Source: Myripristis murdjan (Eukaryota > Chordata > Actinopteri > Holocentriformes > Holocentridae). From it: a DNA stretch of 64,000 nt. The notes beneath the pieces are model-generated. The model did no database searches. It saw only the letters and a list, made by a program, of their open reading frames with translations, and was not told the DNA's origin. The translations under genes were made by a program, and so were the position numbers. Of this stretch, positions 23,410-34,600 are shown one piece after another. The stretch is taken from the NCBI RefSeq assembly GCF_902150065.1, contig NC_043980.1:16509917-16573916 (forward strand), given 5' to 3'. Within the stretch, counting starts at the first letter, position 1. The number at the start of each line of letters is the position of its first letter.

Positions 23410-25300
23410 GGGGGGGGGGGGGGGGGGGGAGTGAGAGAGAGAGAGAGAGAGAGAGAACAGTACAGCACAGTAAGTTCCAATGATAGTATAACATTTTAGA
23501 TGCCATGTTTCCTTCACCATCATGTAATTTGGTCGTGTATATCTGTCAGTGTGTGTTATCTTGATATTTTGATACTCTCTGTGTTGTATCATAGTTTTCT
23601 CGGCACTGTCTCTGCTGGCCGTCTGCCTCCAGTCTGAATAAAAGCCTAATTATTATTTATGACTGCCTAATCTATGTCTGCTTTCAAAATAATCAGATCA
23701 ATACCACTGATGCAATTAATTGCCTTTCAAATGAGGCAATAACGTCTTGGAAGGTCTGCCAAATAAGAACAAGCTCTGACACTGGGTCAATAATGGCAAG
23801 GTCACAAGGGCCTGTGTGAAAATGTATGTTATACTTTGTGATACTTAAATCTATATTAAATTCATCCTTGGCATGGAAATGTAATTTTTGCTCTTTGCAT
23901 ATATAAATCTTCATGTGTTTTCCTTCACAAATAAAGCAGTCAGACCATGCTTTATGTTACACAGAGACAGTTTCTCACCTGACCATGGCACCCCAGTGTC
24001 CTTCATATCTGGTAAATCCCACGGGTCAGCAGCATCACACTCCCCTTCAATCAGAGCCACAGTGGAATGTGCTGCCGCCATAGAAACAGGTTTCTCTTTG
24101 ATCCCTAAGAAAAAAAAAGAAAACAAAAGTGAAAATAGATTTTATGTCATGTGTTCTACATCTAAATATACATAAATGACTACCCTCCTACATAAAAGTG
24201 TGTGAGCAGCCTGCGTGTGTACCCACTCATACCCACACATGCCTGCACACACACTAAAGTCCTGAATACTTCCTTGCTACAGCTCATATAATGTAAAAGG
24301 TACCATTGCATTTGCTTTCATGTCTCTCGTTATGGTCTTCATCAAGTTTGGGTTTAGGAGCCATTGTCTGATGGGGAAAAAAACAACAACAGGTGCATCA
24401 GTGCAATAAATTTAAAATGCTGGCCTCGCAAGTTTCTCACTTCGTTTCACTCCTCAAAAGATAAATGATTTAAAAAGCCTTTGTTAGCCATAGACATGAA
24501 AAAAAAAATCATTACTTTTGCAGCCAAAAGCAGTGTGAGGTCCAGAAGTATTACACACACACACACACCTACACACACACATACTGAGGTATTGATCTCG
24601 CTCTGTAGCCACATGGCTCAGCAGTGGTAAAATTCTCTGTTCACAACAGTGTGATACAAGGAAAAGCTACCAGCTGTCTCTATATGAAGCTACAGTTTTT
24701 ATACAGCTTACTGCACACTATTTCAGTAAGTTAATAACGTTTTCACAAACTTCTCGCACATTGCCATGAAATGATGAAGTGTGATTAATTACAAATGAAT
24801 GTATGTTTTGGCTTAATTGTGAGACTCATCAAAGTGATTTACCTTATCTAACCCAGTCTTTACGGTACATCTAAATTACGATTCCACTGAACTTGTGATC
24901 AGTCTTTCATTTTCTGAGCTTGAATGTTCCTGAGGCAGTTGTTTTGAATTGCAGTAATATTAATAAATGGTCTCGAGCAGTCTTCCATAGAGTTCAGGGA
25001 CAAAAACAATGTGGGTGTTATAATATTTACTGTGAAAAATTCCATTCGCTCACATTTTTCATTTTTTTTCAAAAGGAAAGAAATATGTACATTTACAATG
25101 TAAGAATTTCTAAATCAAATACCATAAGTTGCTCTTTTACATTTCCACAATACATCATAATACTGACAGCACAGTTGACAACATTCATTGCCATCATATC
25201 GCTGTAGAGGGACAAAAACATCAAACTAAATTGGTCTTCAGGTGACACCAGTGATACTTACCATGTCTATCCTCACCTGTGGCAGGTGTAATACATCCAT
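18256..25300 (-). CDS. slc34a2: Sodium-dependent phosphate transporter NaPi-IIb (SLC34A2)
   Basis: Thirteen coding exons in transcript order: 25277-25300, 24304-24367, 23979-24104, 23244-23372, 22012-22155, 21765-21876, 20771-20963, 19960-20055, 19734-19872, 19422-19589, 19158-19274, 18926-19050 and 18256-18822. All phases agree, giving 667 residues (human about 690). The two inverted-repeat QSSS motifs of SLC34 are at residues 146-149 and 424-427. The exon 7 segment VHDFFNW keeps the Asp linked to electrogenic (three Na+) transport. A large extracellular loop (about 265-345) has N-glycosylation sequons and Cys. The C-terminus has a Cys cluster (CCCCKCC) and ends STQL. It imports phosphate at apical epithelial membranes. 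The start is in exon 1 (ACCATGG context); a second in-frame ATG lies in exon 2 at 24364. A hAT element and a SINE sit in introns. Confidence 0.95.
19085..19140. repeat. (GGAT)n microsatellite in slc34a2 intron
   Basis: Imperfect ATGG repeats within the short intron between the exons at 18926-19050 and 19158-19274. They lie close to the latter's donor side on the minus strand. Confidence 0.8.
19276..19311. repeat. (CA)n microsatellite at an slc34a2 splice acceptor
   Basis: On the minus strand this is a (GT)n run ending directly in the CAG acceptor of the exon starting at 19274. The usual pyrimidine tract is replaced by alternating GT. Confidence 0.85.
20161..20190. repeat. Poly-T run in slc34a2 intron
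   Basis: About 30 consecutive T, which is A on the transcribed gene's sense strand. No retroposon body was recognised next to it. Confidence 0.9.
21411..21733 (-). mobile_element. tRNA-derived SINE (fish type) in slc34a2 intron
   Basis: Read on the minus strand, it begins GGTGGTACAGTGTCTCAGAG, a decayed tRNA-like A-box head, and continues through a degenerate B box (GGCTTTGAATTTC). It has the conserved fish body (GTTTGCATGCTCTC, CAGTCCAAAGACA, CTAAATTG) and ends in a GGATGG-type tail. The body matches a widespread fish SINE/RTE-tail sequence as I remember it. It is diverged and inserted in sense orientation with respect to slc34a2. Confidence 0.8.
22176..22990. mobile_element. Non-autonomous hAT-like element in slc34a2 intron
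   Basis: An 815 bp element begins TAGTGATGGG and ends CCATCACTA. It is flanked by a perfect 8-base duplication GGACAAAA (22168-22175 and 22991-22998), as hAT elements make. Subterminal regions are full of GAGCCGG/CCGGCTC motifs in both orientations. The middle has poly-T, (CA)n and AT-rich filler and no transposase. The inner end is only 20 bases upstream of a splice acceptor of slc34a2. Confidence 0.9.
23373..23456. repeat. (GA)n-(G)22-(GA)n compound repeat forming a splice pyrimidine tract
   Basis: On the slc34a2 sense strand this is (CT)n, 22 C, (CT)n, ending directly in the CAG acceptor of the exon at 23244-23372. The microsatellite therefore serves as the polypyrimidine tract and its length may vary. 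Confidence 0.9.
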
Positions 25301-25339
25301 GGTCCGTGTGTGTTGTGTTCACAGGTAACTCCACACTTC

Positions 25340-26409
25340 AGTTTCCGGTCTAGAGATGCTGAAGGATGATGGGCCTGCGGAGAGCGGCCAAGGAACACGC
25401 AGCCTGTCCTGTCCTCAGGGTGTGTCGCAATCAAATTCAAATTTCCACCTGATATGTCTTTAATTGGTGGCCTCCACTGTAGGCTACTATACTATACTAC
25501 TATACTGTCTTGCAATAAAAAATATGCTGCAAGCCTTCACCTGAGTTGTTGAAAACTGTTGAAAACTGTATAAAGTGTAGCGCAGGTTTTGCTGCCCAGA
25601 TTGAGGTGGTACTACACCAAAGCAGCCTGTCCTTCACAGATCTGCTGATAACCTGATTTCACTAATGTGCCAGAAGATGTACATGTACAGCCCTCAGACT
25701 TGATGATGCCTTCGATAGCCTCGTCGGTGGTGTCTCCATGGTGGGACGCTGTCATTTATAGTGGAGAGCAGGGGCAGGGAGGACTCCTCCTCTGGCAACT
25801 GTTTACACCACACTGACACATGGACAGACAGACCACAGCGGGAGGGGGTGACAGGATGTACAGTGTGTGTGTGTCAGTGACCAGCTTGAGTTGGCATGTG
25901 ATGGGTAATGTCATTGAGTTTGTGTGTATGCGTGTGTGTGTGCGGGTATGTCCTATTTCTCGAATGGAAAGTGATCATGTGTAGAAATCAATTGATGCCC
26001 TAATATACAGCCACCCCTTCCTCAATAATAGATATCGTATATCTCTGACCAAAGGGTTGGCCGGTAAGACAGCAGATGATGGCTGAGAAAACTTAGGACA
26101 GCAAAGCCAGCCTGCAGGGCCAAAGATGAGGATGCCGTGGAGCAACCCCACAGTTTCTCGCTCTTCCTCTTCCTCTCCCTCCTCCTCTCTCTCTCATTCA
26201 AGCTAAGTTAACACCGACAAACACCTCCCTCTTGCTCTGACACAAACTAGATGACCTGACCTGCTCTCCTGCTCGTCCACGAGTCACATGGTTGCTAAAA
26301 ACTGAACAGATGATAAATGGAGCAACAAAGGAAACAGTACACTTCTATTTTCAGACCATCAATTAATGTAAGTCTATTGATTGTGATTTGGCTCTTCCGC
26401 TCACCCCCA

Positions 26410-26468
<59 letters not shown>

Positions 26469-28100
26469 CACATACACACACATTGTGTCAAATCCTCAGA
26501 TTTTACATCACTAAAATTTTCAAGAATTTGAATTTCACCGTCGTCAAACATTTATTTGCCATAGCAGGGTCTGGAGTCAAACAGGTTATGTTTTTAAGAG
26601 TTATGACTTTAAAAGGCAGCCCTTGTCCTCATGTGGCTGGACCGAGAGCCGGTGCAATAGCATCACCTACTCCCCATACAGTGCTATTACAACATGGTGC
26701 CACTTCATTCTACACTTTGAGATGGGGATATGTGAAATGTGGGAGATTCAGAATACCTAGATTGTCATTCTGAATCTACAACTCAAGGCATTAGAGTGGG
26801 ACAGTTTTATTTGTAAAGGCTTTGATGCTTTCGTGTCAATGGATGACCCCCTGCTGGCTGATAATCTCGTCATGTGACAGTTGAGCAAAATGTTTGACAG
26901 TCACCAGGTCACATCATACAGGCAGAGGAAGCATGTTTGATGACAAAAGAAAAAGGCAAATGATTTTTTTCAGAAGTCAGGTGCTTGCGCTGCTGCGTAA
27001 GCTCAACTCATAATATTATTACTCCATATTCTCATGTCGTATGATGTGATTTGACAGATTTGCCTTTCTCATCTGGTCCTCAGCTAATTCCTGCAACAGT
27101 TTATTATGGGAGTAAAGGTGTAAATGAATAACTGACATAAAGATATATTCCATGATTGCTTAGTTGAGGTCCTTCTAACTGGTAACACATTACTAGTGAT
27201 AAGACCAATGAGGCATGATTTTAGACATAATGAAAGACTGTAAATCACCTAAAGTGCATGTAAATTCATTGTTCAATCTAAAAAATAAAAAAAATAGGTT
27301 CACCAACTGTGGCTTCGTAGCCTCATATCTGCTCTTGAAAAATGCAATTTAAAATTGTGTGATAAGGAGCAGCACAAGGAGCAAAAATCAAAATGTATCT
27401 TCGTAAATCGATAATCACAAAAATAAATAAATAAAATAAAAAATAATAAAATAAATAAATCATCTCTGTTTGAAGTTAAATATAAGCGTGAGGTCGACTA
27501 TACGTTTAATCGTGGGATTAAGGCAAAGACCGGGTTAATAAACAACAAACTAATAGTGAAACTAATAAAAACTAGACGAAAATTAAACATTTTTAAACAA
27601 TAAAAACTAAAGGGAAACCCACTCTGGAAAGTAAATGAAACTAAACTGAATTGAGAACCAAAATAAAATAATTGAAATAAATTAACTGAAATAAAAATAA
27701 AACAAAACAAAATACAAAACTATAATAACTGATCAGAAACACAATAACCCATATATTGAACTGTCTCATTCCGTAAGAGCCTTGAAATTCATCTCCGGGG
27801 CAGACCCCAAATTTCAAAATAAAATACCCGGTTTGATTGTGCAGCATATATTGCTTACTTCTTCAATACGCAAGCGTTCGTGTACTGTTGTCCACTGTCT
27901 GAAAACCAAACCACGTGCCGTAGACAATACTTATAATAATAATATTTTAAATAAACAACTTTAAATGTCTTGTTTGTCAAGCCAAGTAACCAAAGCGCTT
28001 CTTCTCGTTCGTCTTCTACTTCCGGGCCGCGTCAACGCGCTGGCAATGACATTGTCCCAAACATTGATGAAGTCAGCGTGGTAAACGATTTAAACCTGGT
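25340..28100. other. Shared upstream region of slc34a2 and ociad1
   Basis: The two genes are head to head. The interval contains GT-rich stretches near 25863-25950, a (CT)n tract at about 26417-26465, and an A-rich stretch at 27410-27740 made of AATA and AAACTAA-like units, which looks repeat-derived. No further exon was recognised. Promoter elements could not be assigned with confidence. Confidence 0.5.
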
Positions 28101-28149
28101 CGTTTCTCATGACTCTGAGGCTGAAATCAGCGCCGACATAGCCGTCAAC

Positions 28150-28612
28150 ATGTCTCCGGTGTCCAGCGGGTTTCCGGAGGAGCGGCACCGCGGGGCGCAG
28201 GTAAACAGCCGGCTAAACACACAGCTAACTGTTAGCTAACAAACAACACGGGGATCAGCCACTCATGTCGTAACTGGGGCCATCAACACACCTACCTGAC
28301 GCTTTGTCTTAGCATATTTCTCAAACTAGTCTTATCTCTCTAATATTTCGTGTGTGTGTGTTTACACAGGGCCCAATGGGCATGGACTATATCCCCACAG
28401 AGGAGGAGAAGAGGGTCTTCAAGGAGTGCAACCAGGAGAGCTTCTGGTACAGGTGTAAGTCTCCCTCAGCCATGCACATATTATACCAATTTATAACTCA
28501 CAGCAAGCCTTCACATAGTGTTTACTAATGACCTTTGAAGCCCTTATTACATGCAAGTAATATAGTTTAGGCATGTAGTATACATTTTCTATATGCAATT
28601 TGTGTATTAGTT

Positions 28613-28658
<46 letters not shown>

Positions 28659-31217
28659 ATCAGTACACCTATTTTAACACAAACACACACACATGTTTCT
28701 GGAATTGTCCACCATCAATTTATGAGATCTATTGTGATACAAAAGTCCCAGAGAGAATTATAATGGTTCATGTGAATGAGCCTCTCTTACACATTTGTAT
28801 CACAATGTACATGATGGCTAGAAACAGGCAGTCTGCAACAGATTTTGAATGATCTTGAATCTTGACTCATGCTCGCCCTACATTCGCCCTACTGTGATTA
28901 TTGGTTGCTCATGCCTGCTTGGCTGGTCCTTTATTTTAGATTCGACGGTACAATTATTGAGATGAAATTTAAACTCTAGGAAATGCAGATTAACAGCTCG
29001 AGGTATGATGAGAAGTGATATACACACTATAGATCAGATATATCTACGCTATAGACAGTAGTATAAAGATGAATACATTATTTCTATGATAATGCCAACA
29101 ACCAGGTGAGCTCAGGCATACAGGTCAAACCAATTTCTATCTCAAAGCAAAACCTAACATGTAGATTTCTTGTCTTATGAGTCCCAGTTTCTTCATGTCT
29201 AAGTCATCATTTCCCTCCTTTGCAGCTGTGCCCTTCTCTGTGGTCAGCATGGCTCTCACCCAGGCCCTGATTGCTAAAGGTAAGACTGTAGAAAAATTAG
29301 GCCTTACTGAAATGCAGTGCTTGAATCCCTAACTGAAAAAGCAAGTCATCTTTATGAAGTGTTAGGTAAGGTATAAAAAGTAATCAAACATAATTCAGAG
29401 TCAAACTTGTATCCCATATGTATAGGAACGCTGACTGCATCTCCAAGGTTTGGATCTCTACCCAAAGTGGCATGTAAGTTGATTGGTTGTGTATCTTTAC
29501 AGTACAGATTAATTTATGTCTCATGGGTTTTCTCTAAGCGGTGTGTGCATGTGTTTGCGTTTCAGTCGCTGGCTTCTGTGGCTACCTGGCTGGGAAGATG
29601 TCGTACATGAAGACGTGCCAGGAGAAGTTCAAGCGGCTGGAGAACTCGCCGCTGGGAGAGGCCCTCAGACAGAGGACAGGACTGCCTCCTCCAAAGTCAG
29701 TAGCACACACACTCTCTGATTTTCTTTCTTTTCAAAATCAGTAGTGATGCCGCATGTTTTGATATGCATTCTCATTGGCCTTCACATCGCTCTCTCACTC
29801 TTTCCCACTATTGCATCCACCAGTTCTTTACTACTTGTTTTGCTCTCCCTCCAGTCTCCAAGGCCAACAGTCATCAGAGCTGAGTGACCCAGACACCATG
29901 TCGTTCGACCCCATGTTCCAGCCAGCAGAGTCCCAAAGCCAGGTGCCCGCTCAAACCAGAGACTATGATTATGGTTACAGACAAGAGCCGTCCCTGCCGA
30001 CAAGCCGAGCAGATGACTTCAACCCCCAAGGTACCCACTAGGGCTTTTCTGTTGGCTTTTTTCAGCCTCAGGTGTTCATCTGTTTCAGCTGCAATACACT
30101 GAGATTCTTTTATGCTCAATGAATTGAGATTGTTTTATGACACACTATTATTTACAGGAGTTGAGTAACAGAGATGGAGATTCATGTGTGTTATTTGGCA
30201 TGCACTGTTAAAGTGATAAGTGAAAATCAGATTAGAGTATAAGAGATTCTCATGTGGGCATAAAATTGGTTTTAGTTTGCTTCCTCATTACAAACTGTGG
30301 CAACGTTTATAACTCTGTTCACTATTTACTATTGATGTTTAATGTTAATTTTACATATATGCAATATATTTTAGGCATGTGGTATTCATGTTATATATGT
30401 TATTTGCATGTTATGTGCAAAAACTGCCCTGGTTGAAGCAGATTACTCAAACAAGTATAGCATCACATCAGTACACCTATTTTAACACATGTATGTAAAT
30501 GCATTCAGCTTTTCCCTGATTTATGATATTAGTCAATTATAAGCAGGGAAATTTACTTCTTGTAATGTGTAATTTGGAAGACAGAATCAAATATTAGCTA
30601 CACTTGCCTTTGCTTAGATGCCATGCAGAAAGGTGTTGTCAACTTTTGTTATGAAATTAGAAAATAAGAGGTGCTTACTATAGTTTCTAGACAGGATGAA
30701 TTTTGGCAATTGACCATTCACCGAGCTTTGCAGGAATATGTACTCCCTACTACTCATTTATTTCTTTGGTGCAAGTTAATAACCTTGTTTCAGTGTAGAT
30801 GGGTGACATATGCATCCTTTCCCTTCTCCATCAGCTTCCCTAGATAACCTTTTTCTTTCATCTTGTGCCCATCACCTTCAGCCCAGTCATATGTGGAGGA
30901 GGAGGAGCCCAGGAAGAAGTCCATCCTCTATGAGGACCTGAGGCTCAAGAACAGAGAAAACTACGAGGTCACACTCACCCAGAAGGCTGAGACGCTGCTC
31001 AAAACTCCTCCTGAAAGGGAGCCAGAAAGGGGGCCAGAAAGATCTGCACCTAGGAAAGAAGGTAAGCTACTGCTGTAGAAAACTATGCTTGGATTCTGTC
31101 ACCCCCACACACCCACACCCTTTAGAAACTTTCCTGGCAAGTAGTTAGTGTTTCTCCTTTGCTCTCTGTCTTGTTACAGTCAAGAAGAACATCTATGGAG
31201 ACACCTGGGAGGAATGA
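28150..31217 (+). CDS. ociad1: OCIA domain-containing protein 1
   Basis: Exons are 28150-28200, 28370-28454, 29226-29279, 29426-29473, 29566-29695, 29855-30030, 30882-31061 and 31180-31217, phase-consistent, giving 253 residues (human 245). The OCIA domain covers about residues 22-112: DYIPTEEEKRVFKECNQESF, then two hydrophobic helices, then KTCQEKFKRLENSPLGEALR, all close to human OCIAD1. The C-terminal half is low-complexity, with a conserved SILYEDLRLKNRENYEV segment and a KNIYGDTWEE end. The family sits on endosomes and mitochondria, where it affects respiratory complex assembly and STAT3/JAK signalling. The start ATG is the first in the frame of exon 1 after a GC-rich 5' UTR. AATAAA is at 31392. 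Confidence 0.95.
28556..28690. repeat. Interspersed repeat copy 1 in ociad1 intron, with poly-A run
   Basis: TTTAGGCATGTAGTATACAT, a poly-A run of 37 (28615-28651) and CATCAGTACACCTATTTTAA are shared with 30365-30495 in a later intron of the same gene. The family is unknown. Confidence 0.6.
30365..30495. repeat. Interspersed repeat copy 2 in ociad1 intron
   Basis: Shares TTTAGGCATGTGGTATTCAT and CATCAGTACACCTATTTTAA, in the same order and orientation, with 28556-28690. It lacks the long poly-A run. Confidence 0.6.
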
Positions 31218-31391
31218 GCTTTTATTCGAGCTGTAGATGCACTGGCCGCTCTGGGGATGCTGACACTGCCGGACAGACCGCTCAGTGGCCGTTTGTTTCC
31301 AGGGTGACTTAGCCTCAAGTAACATGAAATTATATGTGGTTCTGATGAATATCTATCTGCAAATGAGTTGATTAAACCAAATTGCTTCAAG

Positions 31392-31397
31392 AATAAA
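31392..31397 (+). terminator. ociad1 polyadenylation signal
   Basis: AATAAA lies 175 bases after the ociad1 stop codon. Confidence 0.7.
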
Positions 31398-32409
31398 GCT
31401 GGCTCTCTCTGTGTATTAGGGTTGATTTTGATATAGTATAAGTTTTGAATTTATATTAGTGCCGTACTTATATTGGATACTGCGAAAGTTTAAATTATGG
31501 GTGAAAATGGGTCAAAATATGGGTCCTCATTATTGCACTTCTGTAACTTCCCCAAACATGATGTAAATACAAATTAATAACAGGGATATGATGAGAAAGT
31601 GTAGAAGCAACAGTGTCACATAAGAACATGTTAAATTTAAGAGGTACATGGTTTAAAATACGAGTTTAAATTGTGAATGTATTATTGTTTGCAAAATTAA
31701 CTAATAAGACTTAGTAAAAACAATTTTGGGGGGTCTGCACTAAATTACATCTTATTTTGTTATCTTTATCTAGAGAATTGTGGCAATTTGTCACATCGAA
31801 GCTGTAAAGTAAAATTTAATAGAAATTGAAACTGTCCATATTTCTTCAATCACACTTTTTAAGTAATTCATTTTTTTTCTGGTAAAATTTGTCATTTTAT
31901 ACATGTACGTTTATTTATAAAAAATAGAAAGCACAAATGACAAAAACAACATATTGAAAAACACATAAAAACAAACAAAATCACTTGACTAGTCAACACT
32001 CATTCAGTCCTGGCAATATCACTGAATAAAAAAGGCTGGGAACATAATTTAAAAAAATAACCCTCCAAAAAATAAATAAATAAAAAATAAACTGCCTAAA
32101 AATAAGCTTGACAATGTGCACAAGCATTTCAGACATGAAGATCCTGTGGGTGACCATGAGCTAATCGTCAAACACAAATGTAAGAGGTGATAAAATTTAT
32201 GCAAAAACAAGTAATTTAATAAATTCCAGAGACTAGTAATCAAGCATCATGGAAATTTTCAGCCTCATTTTACAAAAGCAGGAACTAGTTATTGACTAGT
32301 TACTGGTTTTCTCATGAAAATAAGACACTGAATGCATAGTAACCTTTTGACCACACAGTATAATTAATTCCAACTCCAGTGCAAAGCAAACAAAAGACGA
32401 CAACTAAAG

Positions 32410-33411
32410 CTAAGCATGACTATGACTGTGTCCGTGGCTGTGGCTGTGACCGTGGCCGTGGCTGTGACCGTGGCCATGGCTGTGGCCGTGCCCGTGGCCG
32501 TGGTTGCAGCTATGCTCAGAGCCATGTTCTGGACCGTGTCCATGACCTGGCCAAAAGCTGTGTGCTGAGCCATGTCCATGAGTCTGTGGAGGTGGGATGG
32601 GATCGGACGGGGCATGAGTGGAGTTGGGCCAGCCTTCATATGTCGTGGATGCAGTCTCAGTAATACTGACACTGTCCAATGGAGCATAGGCTTGGACTGG
32701 GTAGGACCCAGGAGTTGGACTGATCTCTGGAAGAAGCGTCTTCCTCCGTTCTTCTGTGGAGGCAGGGATGTACAGAGCACCGCTGATGCTCCTCAACAAC
32801 CTGAAAGGCATCATCTTCTCCACAACAGAAGCCCTGGCCTCTGACACGTCCAGGCAGGAGAACCATCCCTTCCCATACATCCATCCTACCAGTATGGCAA
32901 TGACATTACACAGGAGCACACTGTTGGGGACAAGCATGGTTGTGATTATGAGAAACAGCCACGGGAGAGCCATGGTGGGGACACTGACTCCAAAGAAGAA
33001 GCCTTTGGCCATTCTTGTGTGCACAGTGGTCACAGCCACAAAAGCGAGGGATATGGGGACCAAGCCCTCGACGTGGCTTGGTGAGATGTCCTCCTGCAGG
33101 AGATCCAGAAAGGCATACCACACGCCTGTGGTGGTCGACAGCAGCAGGAACAAGAACAGGAAGCGGATGGTGCCAACACCTTTCTCAAAACTGCTGCAGA
33201 GGAGCATGAAAGCTGTGATGCTCAGAAGTAGCTGGATGAAACTCCTGTGGTGGAAGGGGTATGTGAAGAGCCTGTGCACATGTCCACTTTCAAAAACACT
33301 GGCACTCACACTGAAGACGACCTCTGATAAACTGAAATATGTTTCCACGACAAACAAAGTACTTGATAACAGGACTACTGCCAAAATCCCACTTGTAAGG
33401 TCAGGAGCCAT
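32410..33411 (-). CDS. rhbdd2: Rhomboid domain-containing protein 2-like, single exon, His-rich tail
   Basis: A single uninterrupted frame of 333 residues from the ATG at 33411; the frame is open to an ATG at 33477, but MAPDL fits a rhomboid N-terminus ahead of the first membrane helix. About six hydrophobic helices are visible. The segments FEKGVGTIRF, VAVTTVHTRM, VPTMALPWLF and TPGSYPVQ align with human RHBDD2 (FERTVGTVRH, LGVTTVRSRM, VPSVLVPWLL, VPGSYPTQ). The GxSG catalytic motif of active rhomboid proteases is not seen, so a pseudoprotease role in the Golgi/ER is likely. The C-terminal 57 or so residues carry about 22 His in HG/HS dipeptides, which I do not recall from human RHBDD2. No introns are present, unlike the human gene. 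It is divergent from chic2. Confidence 0.85.
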   Translation of the reverse strand: MAPDLTSGILAVVLLSSTLFVVETYFSLSEVVFSVSASVFESGHVHRLFTYPFHHRSFIQLLLSITAFMLLCSSFEKGVGTIRFLFLFLLLSTTTGVWYAFLDLLQEDISPSHVEGLVPISLAFVAVTTVHTRMAKGFFFGVSVPTMALPWLFLIITTMLVPNSVLLCNVIAILVGWMYGKGWFSCLDVSEARASVVEKMMPFRLLRSISGALYIPASTEERRKTLLPEISPTPGSYPVQAYAPLDSVSITETASTTYEGWPNSTHAPSDPIPPPQTHGHGSAHSFWPGHGHGPEHGSEHSCNHGHGHGHSHGHGHSHGHGHSHSHGHSHSHA

Positions 33412-33949
33412 GTCTTTGAAAAAAGTTTGTGAAATCATATTGAGGGTTATCAAAGTACGTGTTAGGCTATCAAACACTACGGATTTCCGCGTTCATGAAG
33501 CTAACTGCCCACAAAAGTTACTTTCCTGTTACCAAGCAGCCAGCTGTGGATCAGATGTCCCCGCAAATCATGAAGTCCTTTAGGACGGAAGTAAAAGTGT
33601 GTGAGTACGATCCGCATAAAGCCCACTTGGCTTAAAATAAGGTTCAAATATCCTATGAAATACTTCAAGTGTTGGTTAAACAGTTGTAGTTCAATCGTTG
33701 CTCACAGCATCACTCAGGATAGCCATTAAAAATGACTTCTAGTCCGAAATTTCAAAGTAAGACATTTCTGATTAGCAGCAACGCTTTTTTTTTTTTTTTT
33801 TTTTTAAATTACACAGTACCGAGATAAAAATTAATAATATATTAGACATCAAATTCACACTAGCTATCCCGAAGCAGCGCGTGTGGCTTCAAAAATATTT
33901 TTAACTCAAAGCTGTGGTATAGGTTTTCACAACTTTATTTTCTTATCTT

Positions 33950-34600
33950 TTTATTCTGAAGGAAAAGTTCACTAAACTTTCGGCCGTTGACGCCGTGACG
34001 CAAGCACGTCGATCCCCCTTTCCGGTGTCGTCTGGTTACTGCGGCGGATGTTGATGTTTTGTTTTGGATCCTACAGAACGATGTGAGCAATCATCGCGGA
34101 AAGGTTTATTTTGTGCTTGTCTCTACAGTCATTTTTTTTTAATTCACATTCGTTTCTCGGTAAGGGTTTTATCTCTTTGTCGGCATCGTGTCTCTCCCGG
34201 CGTCTCTCCCGGGAAGCGCGAGGCCGAGTCGTGCGATGATGGAGGACTTTGATGAGATCTACGAAGAGGAGGAGGAAGAGGAGGACGAGGACAGGGCCGC
34301 GGAGGAGCAGCTCCTAAAGTACGCTCCGGACCCGGTGGTGGTGCGAGGATCCGGCCACGTCACTGTGTAAGTTACCGGCGAGGTTCACAGGCACTGACAA
34401 CGAGGTTTACCGTGACCGTTAAACGGTTTTCCCCCGTGGTGTCGGTGTGTAACTCGGTGATAACTGGGCTAGCCGCTGAGTTAGCAGTTCGGCTAGCGCT
34501 CGTCCATAGCAGCGAACGGGTGAGGAGTGGCTAACGTTAGCTAGTGCTAGCTCGTTGTGGCTAACGTTAACTAAAGCACAGGGCCGAGAGTCGCATGCTG
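33950..34600. promoter_or_regulatory. CpG-rich bidirectional promoter of rhbdd2-like gene and chic2
   Basis: The start codons of the divergent genes are about 825 bases apart. From about 33975 CpG becomes frequent (GTTGACGCCGTGACGCAAGC, a CRE/ATF-like TGACGCAA). It remains so into chic2 intron 1, where GCTAGC/GCTAACGTTAGC motifs cluster at 34470-34570. No TATA box is evident. Confidence 0.6.

Noticed and set aside
32756-33583. 275-codon forward frame opposite the rhbdd2-like gene
   Set aside because: The rhomboid protein on the minus strand explains the sequence; the forward frame has no recognisable protein.
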